Shown here: piece by piece, positions 1-5,639 of the stretch
How positions within the stretch are numbered: the stretch's first letter is position 1
Layout: each line of letters begins with the position of its first letter
NCBI GenBank assembly: GCA_016840185.1
Contig: JAEOSV010000313.1
Span: 1 to 10,414 of the forward strand
Direction of reading: 5' to 3'
Length of the DNA: 10,414 bases
Source of the DNA: Candidatus Hermodarchaeota archaeon
GTDB taxonomy: Archaea; Asgardarchaeota; Hermodarchaeia; Hermodarchaeales; Hermodarchaeaceae
The notes under the pieces: model-generated
What the model saw: only the letters and a program-made list of their open reading frames with translations
What the model was told of the DNA's origin: nothing
Database searches by the model: none
Program-made: the position numbers and the translations under genes

Positions 1-58
1 GATTGGGAATGGGCCGATTTTTAATTCCACAAAGGTGCGAATCCATAAAATTGAATTC

Positions 59-445
59 TCAGATAATTAGGCGGAACCGAGCGGGGCGACTGGGATTTAC
101 CTCTACAACATCTACATGTGCGAGAACTGCAGCAAATTGGCTGGCTGAACTTGCTCCCTGAGTATGTGGACGAACCACGGCAGCAAGGGTTCCTGGTTTG
201 GGTTGACCGGTGGTTGCACCAATTTTCATCCAGCCCCCGGGAGGTAAATACTTGAATTCTTTTACGAGGTCATCTACTGCGTCCATGTGAACAGCGACTC
301 GGGCTTTCTTTTCTCCCACGCGGAAAACCATCTCATTGGGAGAAATTGATTCAATGACGAACTGGGCACCAGCGGCGGTTTTGAGACTTGCTCCATTTGC
401 GAGTTTTGTTCGGATTGCTTGACGAATGGTATCAGATTGAATCAT
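59..445 (-). CDS. Hypothetical protein, 128 aa, unrecognised
   Basis: I do not recognise this protein. It starts at ATG (443-445) and stops at TGA (59-61). A GGAG lies 11 nt upstream of the ATG, the same motif and spacing as the next upstream leftward gene, which supports this start. The N-terminal ~25 residues are helical and basic (MIQSDTIRQAIRTKL). The remainder looks mixed alpha/beta, with a conserved-looking centre around residues 66-90 (LPPGGWMKIGATTGQPKPG) that is rich in Gly and Pro. There is no signal peptide, membrane helix or cysteine pair, so it is probably cytosolic. It follows the zinc-ribbon membrane protein in the same direction after a 147-bp gap, so it probably has its own promoter. 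The reading frame looks genuine, but the function is unknown. Confidence 0.7.
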   Translation of the reverse strand: MIQSDTIRQAIRTKLANGASLKTAAGAQFVIESISPNEMVFRVGEKKARVAVHMDAVDDLVKEFKYLPPGGWMKIGATTGQPKPGTLAAVVRPHTQGASSASQFAAVLAHVDVVEVNPSRPARFRLII

Positions 446-592
446 GGTGGTTTCAACTCCAATGTAATGTACCTATTGTTTTGATTCCTTTTCAGACTTA
501 CCCCTCTCTATTCTGTTGAAACCGTGATAACCTTCACTATCTTAGACAGCACGGAATCGTGATAGGTGCGTTCTATGAGATACCAAGATTCA

Positions 593-1123
593 CTAAGTTA
601 TACTTGCGCCACAAACTCCACAGAATTGGGCATTCGGATTTGTTAGGGGGTTTCCACACGCTGCGCAGTATTTCACACCTTTCGTTGAAGGCGGTGGAGT
701 AGTTTTCACCGTGGTAGTTGGCGCTGGAGCTTGCGCTGGAGCGAAGGTTGATTCCTTGGGAGTGATGGCACCGGCAATCAGGACTAAAAGTCCAGGGATG
801 AAACCGGAAAAGAGGAGGCCAAGAATTCCAGTAATTATGAGACCAACTTTGTGTTGGCTTGGGTTACTCCGCCACATGAACCAGATGATGGCAAAAATCA
901 GTGAGAAAACGGTCATGACACCGACACTGATGGACACCCCCATCATTACGTTCATAAAATCACCGACGGGAAAACCGGGTGGGAGCTCAGATGGTGGAAT
1001 TGCGGGGAGAAATGTTAAGACAAATACAACTAAAGCCGTCATGCTAGCCCATACAAAGAAGAAGATGAGTTGTAACACAGCAGCTATCAATACAAGTGTT
1101 CTGGATGTTCCTTCATCAGCCAT
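593..1123 (-). CDS. Membrane protein with C-terminal zinc ribbon
   Basis: This 176-residue protein has three to four hydrophobic segments: residues 9-40 (long enough for one or two helices), 57-84 and 93-120. A Pro/Thr/Ala-rich linker (~121-148) joins them to a C-terminal zinc ribbon. The ribbon cysteines are C153, C156, C168 and C171 (C-x2-C-x11-C-x2-C, with CAACGNPL and CGVCGASI), a treble-clef/rubredoxin-like knuckle of the short 'zinc_ribbon' families. In this kind of protein the ribbon is usually cytosolic and may bind a partner; the specific role is unknown. The start is ATG at 1121-1123 with GGAG 11 nt upstream. A TATA-like palindrome at 1171-1186 could be its promoter. Membrane plus zinc-ribbon architecture is common in archaea and does not by itself name a pathway. 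Confidence 0.85.
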   Translation of the reverse strand: MADEGTSRTLVLIAAVLQLIFFFVWASMTALVVFVLTFLPAIPPSELPPGFPVGDFMNVMMGVSISVGVMTVFSLIFAIIWFMWRSNPSQHKVGLIITGILGLLFSGFIPGLLVLIAGAITPKESTFAPAQAPAPTTTVKTTPPPSTKGVKYCAACGNPLTNPNAQFCGVCGASIT

Positions 1124-1170
1124 TTTTGGGAAATCTCCAATGAGTTCCTATGAATTGCTCAGAATCTAGG

Positions 1171-1186
1171 TACATAAAATTATGTA
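1171..1186 (-). promoter_or_regulatory. TATA-like inverted repeat, candidate promoter
   Basis: TACATAA (1171-1177) and TTATGTA (1180-1186) are perfect inverted arms around a 2-nt centre. The element is AT-rich and lies about 48-63 bp upstream of the zinc-ribbon membrane gene's ATG. That distance fits an archaeal TATA box with a short SD-bearing leader. Because it is symmetrical it could also serve the rightward gene at 1326, or be a dimeric regulator's operator overlapping the promoter. Assignment as a promoter is inference. Confidence 0.4.
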
Positions 1187-1255
1187 AATCGGATCGGTCG
1201 AGGGAAGCACACGTCCAAGATTAGAAGTCCAACAAGTTTTTCAGCTTCGGAATTT

Positions 1256-1279
1256 CATCACTCATCTGATGAGTTGATG
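1256..1279. promoter_or_regulatory. Inverted repeat upstream of transporter-like gene
   Basis: CATC-A-CTCATC (1256-1266) and GATGAG-T-T-GATG (1268-1279) are complementary except for one bulged T, centred on T1267. The near-palindrome lies 46 bp upstream of the ATG of the S-component-like gene. It could be an operator for a dimeric repressor or a short RNA hairpin. The one-base centre makes an operator somewhat more likely than a stable hairpin. No ligand or regulator is evident. Confidence 0.35.
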
Positions 1280-1325
1280 GGATTCCAGAGTTATCAAGGA
1301 GGGTACTGATACGAGCACGCTACAA

Positions 1326-1859
1326 ATGACATATCGTTCCCAAGGCATTGCATTAACGGCACTCTTATCCGCAGTCTATGTCGCATATGCTCTCCTTTCA
1401 AGTTACCTCTTTGGATCTATTACGCACGGGATGGAAAACTTCATTGTTCGCTCTCTGGTCTTCGTTATCCTTGGAGGATTAACAACAGGCTTTGGCTATA
1501 GCACAATAATGGGAGGGATATCGGGACTAGTCCTCGAATTCACTATTCCTACCCCCGTCCGATTCTACCTTTTCCCTTCACTGCTCGCCTACGGCTTCAT
1601 CTTCGATATCATCATCAACTTCCAACGCACTCCGAACACGGTACCCAGTCCAACCCGTATGTTGCTGGGGACAATTTTCGCCAGTTTCGTCATGTCTGTC
1701 ACGGCCCTTTCAGTCTTCACCCTCGTGGGATTTTTCCCACCTCAGCTCATTCCCCTCATATGGATTCTTGAAATCACCACAGATGTCATTCTTGGCATCC
1801 TTGGCGCAATAATTGGACTCGCACTTCTAAGGCAGCTCATCCATCTTAGACCCACATGA
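1326..1859 (+). CDS. Membrane protein, putative ECF transporter S component
   Basis: This is a 177-residue, almost wholly hydrophobic protein with six predicted helices, roughly at residues 8-30, 38-56, 60-74, 80-97, 112-134 and 146-168. Size and topology match S components of energy-coupling factor transporters, which bind a vitamin or metal ion and dock onto an EcfA-EcfA'-EcfT module. Helix 1 carries A12, A16 and A20 at four-residue spacing, like the Ala-x3-Ala motif S components use to contact EcfT. That is suggestive only. The substrate cannot be read from the sequence, and no EcfA or EcfT gene is present in the window, so the energising module would have to be shared. The start is ATG at 1326. 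A strong SD-like AAGGAGGG (1296-1303) is 22 nt away, too far for normal use, and no in-frame start lies between them. It could instead be an unrelated small membrane protein. Confidence 0.65.
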   Translation: MTYRSQGIALTALLSAVYVAYALLSSYLFGSITHGMENFIVRSLVFVILGGLTTGFGYSTIMGGISGLVLEFTIPTPVRFYLFPSLLAYGFIFDIIINFQRTPNTVPSPTRMLLGTIFASFVMSVTALSVFTLVGFFPPQLIPLIWILEITTDVILGILGAIIGLALLRQLIHLRPT

Positions 1860-2005
1860 AAATCTCCCACCCTGGAGTAAATCCCCTTGTGTTACCACTA
1901 TACCGTCCCCAACATTGATTTATTGAAAAACCGGTTTCATGCAACTTCGTCCGAAACAACCGCATTTGACCGTGTCTACCAACGCCGATTACGAAGTGTT
2001 ACAAA

Positions 2006-2560
2006 ATGACTCAATTTCTAACCACCTTCCCAACACCCTTTGGGAACATGAGTGTAGTGTGGCAAGAAGCCAAAACACAGCTTCAGGTACAGCACATTTT
2101 TTTATCCAAACTCAACAATCCCTCGGAACAGAGGGCAGGGAATGCATTTCCTCACGCCGAAAGTGGAACTTCATCCGGTATTGCTGAACTGGTGGCATCT
2201 CTACAATCCAACCTGCAGGGAAATGATGTTTCGTTTGATTTAACGCTGCTTCAATGGTCTCAGTGTTCTGACACACAGCAACGAATACTTCGAGCAGAAG
2301 CTGGAATTCCCCGTGGCTGGATTAGTACCTACAAACGTATTGCCCAACATGTGGGTATCAAAAATGGTGCCCGCGTGGTTGGAAATGCTTTGGCAAACAA
2401 TCCCTTTCCAATTATTATTCCCTGTCACCGTGCAATCAAATCGGATGGCACCTTAGGAGGTTACCAAGGTGGCTTGGCCATGAAGAGAAAACTCCTCGAA
2501 AACGAGGGCATTCAATTCTCGTCCAGCGGAAAAGTTGTTATGAAGACTGTATATTACTAG
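2006..2560 (+). CDS. ogt: O6-alkylguanine-DNA alkyltransferase (MGMT/Ogt family)
   Basis: This suicide DNA-repair protein moves the alkyl group from O6-alkylguanine to its own cysteine. The 184-residue length is normal for the family. Residues 1-80 form a divergent N-terminal domain, and the C-terminal domain is well conserved. Landmarks are the helix-turn-helix region GWISTYKRIAQHVG (104-117) with Y109, the arginine-finger segment ARVVGNAL (122-129, R123), NNPFPIIIPCHR with acceptor C140 in PCHR, and the downstream GTLGGYQGGLAMKRKLLENE (148-167). The start is ATG at 2006, with a weak GAAGTG about 8 nt upstream. A TTTATTGA stretch near 1920 is a weak TATA candidate. TrmO follows 5 bp after the stop, so the two are probably co-transcribed. 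Family assignment is secure; the Ogt versus Ada/MGMT symbol is conventional. Confidence 0.95.
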   Translation: MTQFLTTFPTPFGNMSVVWQEAKTQLQVQHIFLSKLNNPSEQRAGNAFPHAESGTSSGIAELVASLQSNLQGNDVSFDLTLLQWSQCSDTQQRILRAEAGIPRGWISTYKRIAQHVGIKNGARVVGNALANNPFPIIIPCHRAIKSDGTLGGYQGGLAMKRKLLENEGIQFSSSGKVVMKTVYY

Positions 2561-2565
2561 CCCTC

Positions 2566-3012
2566 ATGAAATTCTGCGCTAGCACTGTTGGGTTTATCCG
2601 GAAACCCGATGACGAATCCATATTCATTGAAATTGAAGCAAAGTACTGGGATGCAACACAGCAGATAGATCAATTCTCACACATCATTGTCCTCTGGTGG
2701 ATAACTGGACATGATAACCCAACCAGTCGGGCAAATCTTGCCGATTTTCCTCCACAAGAAAATGCCGAGTTATCAGGTGTGTTCGCGAGCCGTTCTCCTG
2801 CACGACCCACACCTATCGGATTATCTATTGTAGCGATTCAAAAAATCGATGCCAAACATCATCGGATCTATATCGATCAAATTGATGCCCATCATGACAC
2901 TCCTGTCGTCGATATTAAACCCTATATGCCATTTTCAGACAGGGTTGACAACACAAAATATCCCATTTGGTTCCGAGACAACGTTCCTCGATACACCACA
3001 AAAACCGAATGA
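2566..3012 (+). CDS. trmO: tRNA (t6A37) N6-methyltransferase TrmO/TsaA family
   Basis: This is a stand-alone TrmO/TsaA (UPF0066, YaeB-like) domain of 148 residues. In characterised members it uses S-adenosylmethionine to methylate N6-threonylcarbamoyladenosine at position 37 of tRNA-Thr. Family hallmarks are STVGFIRKP (6-14), FSHIIVLWW (37-45), GVFASRSPARPTPIGLS (71-87), DTPVVDIKPYMPFSDRV (110-126) and PIWFRD near the end. The E. coli protein carries a C-terminal extension that is absent here, as in short archaeal members. The ATG lies 5 bp after the stop of the alkyltransferase gene, with no clear SD of its own, so translation by coupling or reinitiation is likely. The SPOUT-unrelated beta-barrel fold is known for the family, not read from this sequence. 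Substrate specificity in this organism is inferred. Confidence 0.93.
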   Translation: MKFCASTVGFIRKPDDESIFIEIEAKYWDATQQIDQFSHIIVLWWITGHDNPTSRANLADFPPQENAELSGVFASRSPARPTPIGLSIVAIQKIDAKHHRIYIDQIDAHHDTPVVDIKPYMPFSDRVDNTKYPIWFRDNVPRYTTKTE

Positions 3013-3025
3013 TGCGTGTAACTAC

Positions 3026-3058
3026 TCAACGAACGCCTGTGTATTATAGAATCGTTGA
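3026..3058. terminator. Stem-loop between convergent genes
   Basis: TCAACGA (3026-3032) and TCGTTGA (3052-3058) are perfect 7-nt inverted arms with a 19-nt loop. They lie in the 77-bp gap between the 3' ends of trmO and the leftward methyltransferase. The position suits a bidirectional transcript end, but there is no strong T-run on either strand, so terminator activity is a guess. Confidence 0.25.
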
Positions 3059-3089
3059 AGAACGAAAGCCTGTTACCTAAAATAATCCC

Positions 3090-3749
3090 TTATCCTGTTG
3101 GTTTTTGCACTAGAATCGAATAATGGCTCATTGAAAATACCCGTAATTCAAGAATCGTAAAGTGTTGGAATAAGTCCCGCAATCCGTCTTCTGTAAACAA
3201 ATGGTGCGGGAGTCCCTTTTCAATTCCGCTTGTTGGCACCCAAGTGCCCGGTTCAATTTCTTGACCATGTTTTGAACCATGACTCTTCGGGACGGGAACG
3301 GTGGCCCACAGTAGCCCACCTGGTTTTAGCACACGTCTCATTTCCTCCACTGTTAGTCTAATCACCACGATGCGATTGTGATGAATGACGCGTATGCTGA
3401 TGATGGCATCAAAAAAGTCGTCTTCGTAGGGTAACTGGAGAATATCGGCAAGAGAAGTATGACCGGTCAAGCCTTCCTCAGCAAGTTTGTGAATGGTGGC
3501 GGTAAGGCCTGTTGGGGCAATGTCTAAACCAAACACCTCGAAGCCATGTTTTGCCAGATAAATGGTGTGACGTCCACTTCCACATCCGTGATCAAGTATA
3601 CGCTGTATGCCTTGAGCTTTGAATCGTTGAACAATATCTGGTAGTTCATGTTGGACTGGCTCGTTGAGAAAGTAGCCCTTTTCATATTGTCTTTCCCATG
3701 CTAGCCGTGCGTCATGGAACTCATCGTTAGGATCTTGGAAGATGGTCAC
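3090..3749 (-). CDS. Class I SAM-dependent methyltransferase
   Basis: This 219-residue Rossmann-fold methyltransferase is of the Methyltransf_11/25 type. Motif I is ILDHGCGSGRHTIYLA (51-66), with D53 and the Gly-rich loop that binds the methionine and ribose parts of SAM. FGLDIAP (73-79) supplies the acidic residue (D76) at the end of strand 2, and LADILQLP (100-107) is the adenine-binding segment. DAIISIRVIHH (114-124) is motif IV, and RRVLKPGGLLWATVP (138-152) is the usual post-motif loop and strand. The C-terminal part (HHLFTEDGLRDLF) is typical of small-molecule methyltransferases. The substrate is not recognisable. The start is GTG at 3747-3749, 11 bp after the stop of the upstream helical gene, so the two probably form an operon. 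No well-spaced SD is visible and no nearby in-frame ATG exists, consistent with translational coupling. Confidence 0.9.
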   Translation of the reverse strand: MTIFQDPNDEFHDARLAWERQYEKGYFLNEPVQHELPDIVQRFKAQGIQRILDHGCGSGRHTIYLAKHGFEVFGLDIAPTGLTATIHKLAEEGLTGHTSLADILQLPYEDDFFDAIISIRVIHHNRIVVIRLTVEEMRRVLKPGGLLWATVPVPKSHGSKHGQEIEPGTWVPTSGIEKGLPHHLFTEDGLRDLFQHFTILELRVFSMSHYSILVQKPTG

Positions 3750-3760
3750 CCTCTGGTGTA

Positions 3761-4351
3761 TTAGAAGGCAATTGCCTGTAACCGAGCAGCCGAAGATATT
3801 CCCTTGATTCGCTCTGCTAATTTCATGGTGACATATGCAAGCAAAACCACTTCACGTGAAGTGAACCGGTGACGTTGCCCTTTGAAGATGGTAAAGTCAT
3901 GCCTCGCAGGTGTGAAAATGAATGAATTATACCGTTTCAGGTGGTCAATAAGATCTTCGGGAAGCCCGAGTTTCTTGGGTTGCAGCTTTCGTACATTACT
4001 GCCTAGGGAGCGTGATTTCGTTGCGGCTTCACCCGTGATTTCAAAGGTCCAAGCACGCACGAGAAGTTCAATATAATCAGCTAGGAGCTTGATAGCATCA
4101 CGTGTAAATCGTGGTAAACTTTTTAGTGCTTCTTGGGCGTCTTCTAAGGGATGTTTTGGAGGGGGCGCAACCAGGGCTATGAGCCGTTGCATCGCTGCAT
4201 CACGTAATTTCTTGCTCCGAACCAGATAGACTGCTGTGGTTTCGGCTTCGACATAATCCTTTGCAGAAAGCACATCTTGTGCTAGACCCGTCAGGAATGG
4301 AAGTGCCCATAGAACCTCAGATTTTCGACCCGTTTGACTTGGTGTTGCCAT
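3761..4351 (-). CDS. Hypothetical helical protein, 196 aa
   Basis: I do not recognise this protein. The frame is open from ATG at 4379-4381, but the ATG at 4349-4351 is the better start: it is preceded by a full AGGAGG seven nucleotides upstream and removes ten unusual hydrophobic residues. The 196-residue product looks mostly alpha-helical. It has a basic middle (TKSRSLGSNVRKLQPKK, 111-127) and a distinctive C-terminal block (YNSFIFTPARHDF, 141-153; RHRFTSREVVLLAYVTMKLAERI, 160-182). That block recalls the final helices of HEPN-like helical domains, but the R-x4-6-H nuclease motif is absent, so I do not assign it. It lies upstream of and is likely co-transcribed with the methyltransferase at 3090-3749. 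Confidence 0.8.
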   Translation of the reverse strand: MATPSQTGRKSEVLWALPFLTGLAQDVLSAKDYVEAETTAVYLVRSKKLRDAAMQRLIALVAPPPKHPLEDAQEALKSLPRFTRDAIKLLADYIELLVRAWTFEITGEAATKSRSLGSNVRKLQPKKLGLPEDLIDHLKRYNSFIFTPARHDFTIFKGQRHRFTSREVVLLAYVTMKLAERIKGISSAARLQAIAF

Positions 4352-4367
4352 TAGAATTCCTCCTATC
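4349..4367 (-). promoter_or_regulatory. Strong SD that decides the start
   Basis: On the minus strand AGGAGG lies 7 nt before the ATG at 4349-4351. It selects this start over the upstream in-frame ATG at 4379-4381, which has no SD. Confidence 0.75.
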
Positions 4368-4394
4368 ACAAGATAGCTCAAAGTAGTGTATACC

Positions 4395-4403
4395 TATTAT
4401 ATT
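4395..4403 (-). promoter_or_regulatory. TATA-like box for leftward pair
   Basis: On the minus strand the sequence is AATATAATA, about 44-52 bp upstream of the chosen ATG at 4351. An archaeal TATA box here would start transcription near 4372-4376 and leave a short leader containing the AGGAGG. This is inferred from composition and position only. Confidence 0.45.
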
Positions 4404-4467
4404 GGTTTTATCTACTGATTAGATAACCAGCCTAGAAGGCTTCCCAACTCCTTTCAACGATGATTCT

Positions 4468-4480
4468 ACCCTTAAAGGGT
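4468..4480. promoter_or_regulatory. Short palindrome before PLP-enzyme gene
   Basis: ACCCTT (4468-4473) and AAGGGT (4475-4480) are perfect inverted arms around A4474. The palindrome ends 17 bp before the GTG start of the PLP-dependent enzyme, or 26 bp before the alternative ATG. That overlaps the region expected to hold the core promoter or very short leader. It is a candidate operator; no regulator is identified. Confidence 0.3.
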
Positions 4481-4497
4481 TCAAGATAACATTTGAA

Positions 4498-5565
4498 GTG
4501 AAGCAGATGAAACAACCAGCCCTATTCGATGCCTATCCAAGGCTTCGAGAACACATCCCGTGGATATCTATTCTTCCGAAACCCACACCCACACGGCACC
4601 TAGCCCACCTACAAGAAGCCTTGAAATCAACAGAAGAGATCTGGGTGAAATTAGACAACCTTACCTCTGAGAAATATGGAGGGAATAAAGTTCGAAAACT
4701 CGAATTTCTTCTCGCTGACGCCATCAACCATGGAAAACAGCAAGTCGCCACCTTGGGAGGATTGGGTACTAATCATGGATTAGCAACCACCATCCATGGA
4801 CAAACCAACAACCTCCGCACACGCCTTTACTTAACAGATCAACCCATTACACCCCATGTTCTTCGGAATCTAAAGCTTCTCTACCACTATGGCGCTGTAA
4901 TGATATACGCAAAAACTCGAAGGAAGGCGAATTTCCGATTTCGTTATTTTGATCGGATACACCAACGTCGAACCTACTGGCTTCCCCTGGGAGGTAGTTC
5001 TGCGGTGGGTGTCTTAGGTTATGTGAACGCAGTGTATGAGCTTCACAACCAAATTATCGCGAATCAACTTCCCGAACCACGACTGATTTTCATCCCCGTT
5101 GGGAGTCTAGGAACCATCGCAGGTATTGATTTGGGATTGCAACTCACGGGTTTATCGACACGTGTTAAAGGAATTTGTGTTTCTCCTCACTTGCCAAACC
5201 AAGACCAGATAACCGGACTCATCCAACGCACTCTCAAATTATTTCACACCAACTCTGAATTACACAAATTCGCCTACAAACCTCGTTTTGAATTAACTAC
5301 TGCGCATGCTGGAATCAGATATGGGGAAGCTACCCCAGAAGGAACTGAAGCAACCAAATTGGCAAACCAACTCGAAGCCCTCACCCTTGACCCTACATAC
5401 ACTGCGAAAACCCTGGCAGGAGCTATCCATCGTATTCGAAAGGGAGAGAAAGGACCTATCCTTTATTGGCACACATTCAACTCTGTCGACCTCTCTCCGA
5501 TTGCGAAAAATGTCGATTATCATAGGCTTCCTCGTCCGTTCCACACATTCTTCGAATCCAACTAA
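4498..5565 (+). CDS. PLP-dependent enzyme, ACC deaminase/D-cysteine desulfhydrase family
   Basis: This is a fold-type II PLP enzyme of 355 residues, slightly longer than the usual ~325-345. YGGNKVRKLEFLLADA (60-75) carries the PLP lysine K64. TNH (91-93) sits where characterised members have Ser-Asn-His. The phosphate-binding loop is VGSLGTIAG (201-209). LTLDPTYTAKTLAGAI (295-310) matches the family's late segment with its conserved Tyr. The C-terminal PLP-ring motif, usually HTGG, is HTFNS here (325-329). These changes leave the substrate open: D-cysteine, ACC or another amino acid. The start is GTG at 4498 or ATG three codons later at 4507. Neither has a strong SD, and GAAGTGA is the weak candidate for the ATG. 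The glycoside hydrolase follows after 74 bp with its own SD, and a functional link is not apparent. Confidence 0.85.
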   Translation: MKQMKQPALFDAYPRLREHIPWISILPKPTPTRHLAHLQEALKSTEEIWVKLDNLTSEKYGGNKVRKLEFLLADAINHGKQQVATLGGLGTNHGLATTIHGQTNNLRTRLYLTDQPITPHVLRNLKLLYHYGAVMIYAKTRRKANFRFRYFDRIHQRRTYWLPLGGSSAVGVLGYVNAVYELHNQIIANQLPEPRLIFIPVGSLGTIAGIDLGLQLTGLSTRVKGICVSPHLPNQDQITGLIQRTLKLFHTNSELHKFAYKPRFELTTAHAGIRYGEATPEGTEATKLANQLEALTLDPTYTAKTLAGAIHRIRKGEKGPILYWHTFNSVDLSPIAKNVDYHRLPRPFHTFFESN

Positions 5566-5639
5566 TCATGAATACAGTAAAAATGCAGGTTAATCTAAAT
5601 ACATGAAGCCTCGCTAGAGCATAGAAGGAATGCGTAGCC

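Noticed and set aside
1..46. A minus-strand ATG at 44-46 opening a frame that runs off the left edge
   Set aside because: Only 15 codons are visible, with no SD and no recognisable sequence.
30..50. GGTGCGAATCC resembling a tRNA T-loop
   Set aside because: No acceptor, D or anticodon stems can be folded around it.
1..70. An open plus-strand frame from the left edge ending at TAG 68-70, about 22 residues, possibly the C-terminus of a convergent gene
   Set aside because: Too short to recognise, and it overlaps the end of the leftward 128-residue gene. It is possible but unsupported without upstream sequence.
711..1169. A 152-codon plus-strand frame opposite the zinc-ribbon membrane gene
   Set aside because: It lies antisense to a gene with clear membrane helices and a zinc ribbon. 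Its composition shows no domain, so it is a shadow.
1939..2187. An 82-codon frame overlapping the start of the alkyltransferase
   Set aside because: It is in a different frame on the same strand as a securely identified gene, with no recognisable features.
3761..4351. Assignment of the helical protein as a HEPN ribonuclease
   Set aside because: The C-terminal helices are reminiscent, but no R-x4-6-H motif is present and no antitoxin-like partner gene lies beside it.
5306..5593. A 95-codon frame inside the 3' part of the PLP-enzyme gene
   Set aside because: It overlaps the conserved C-terminal region of that enzyme in another frame. No SD or domain supports it.
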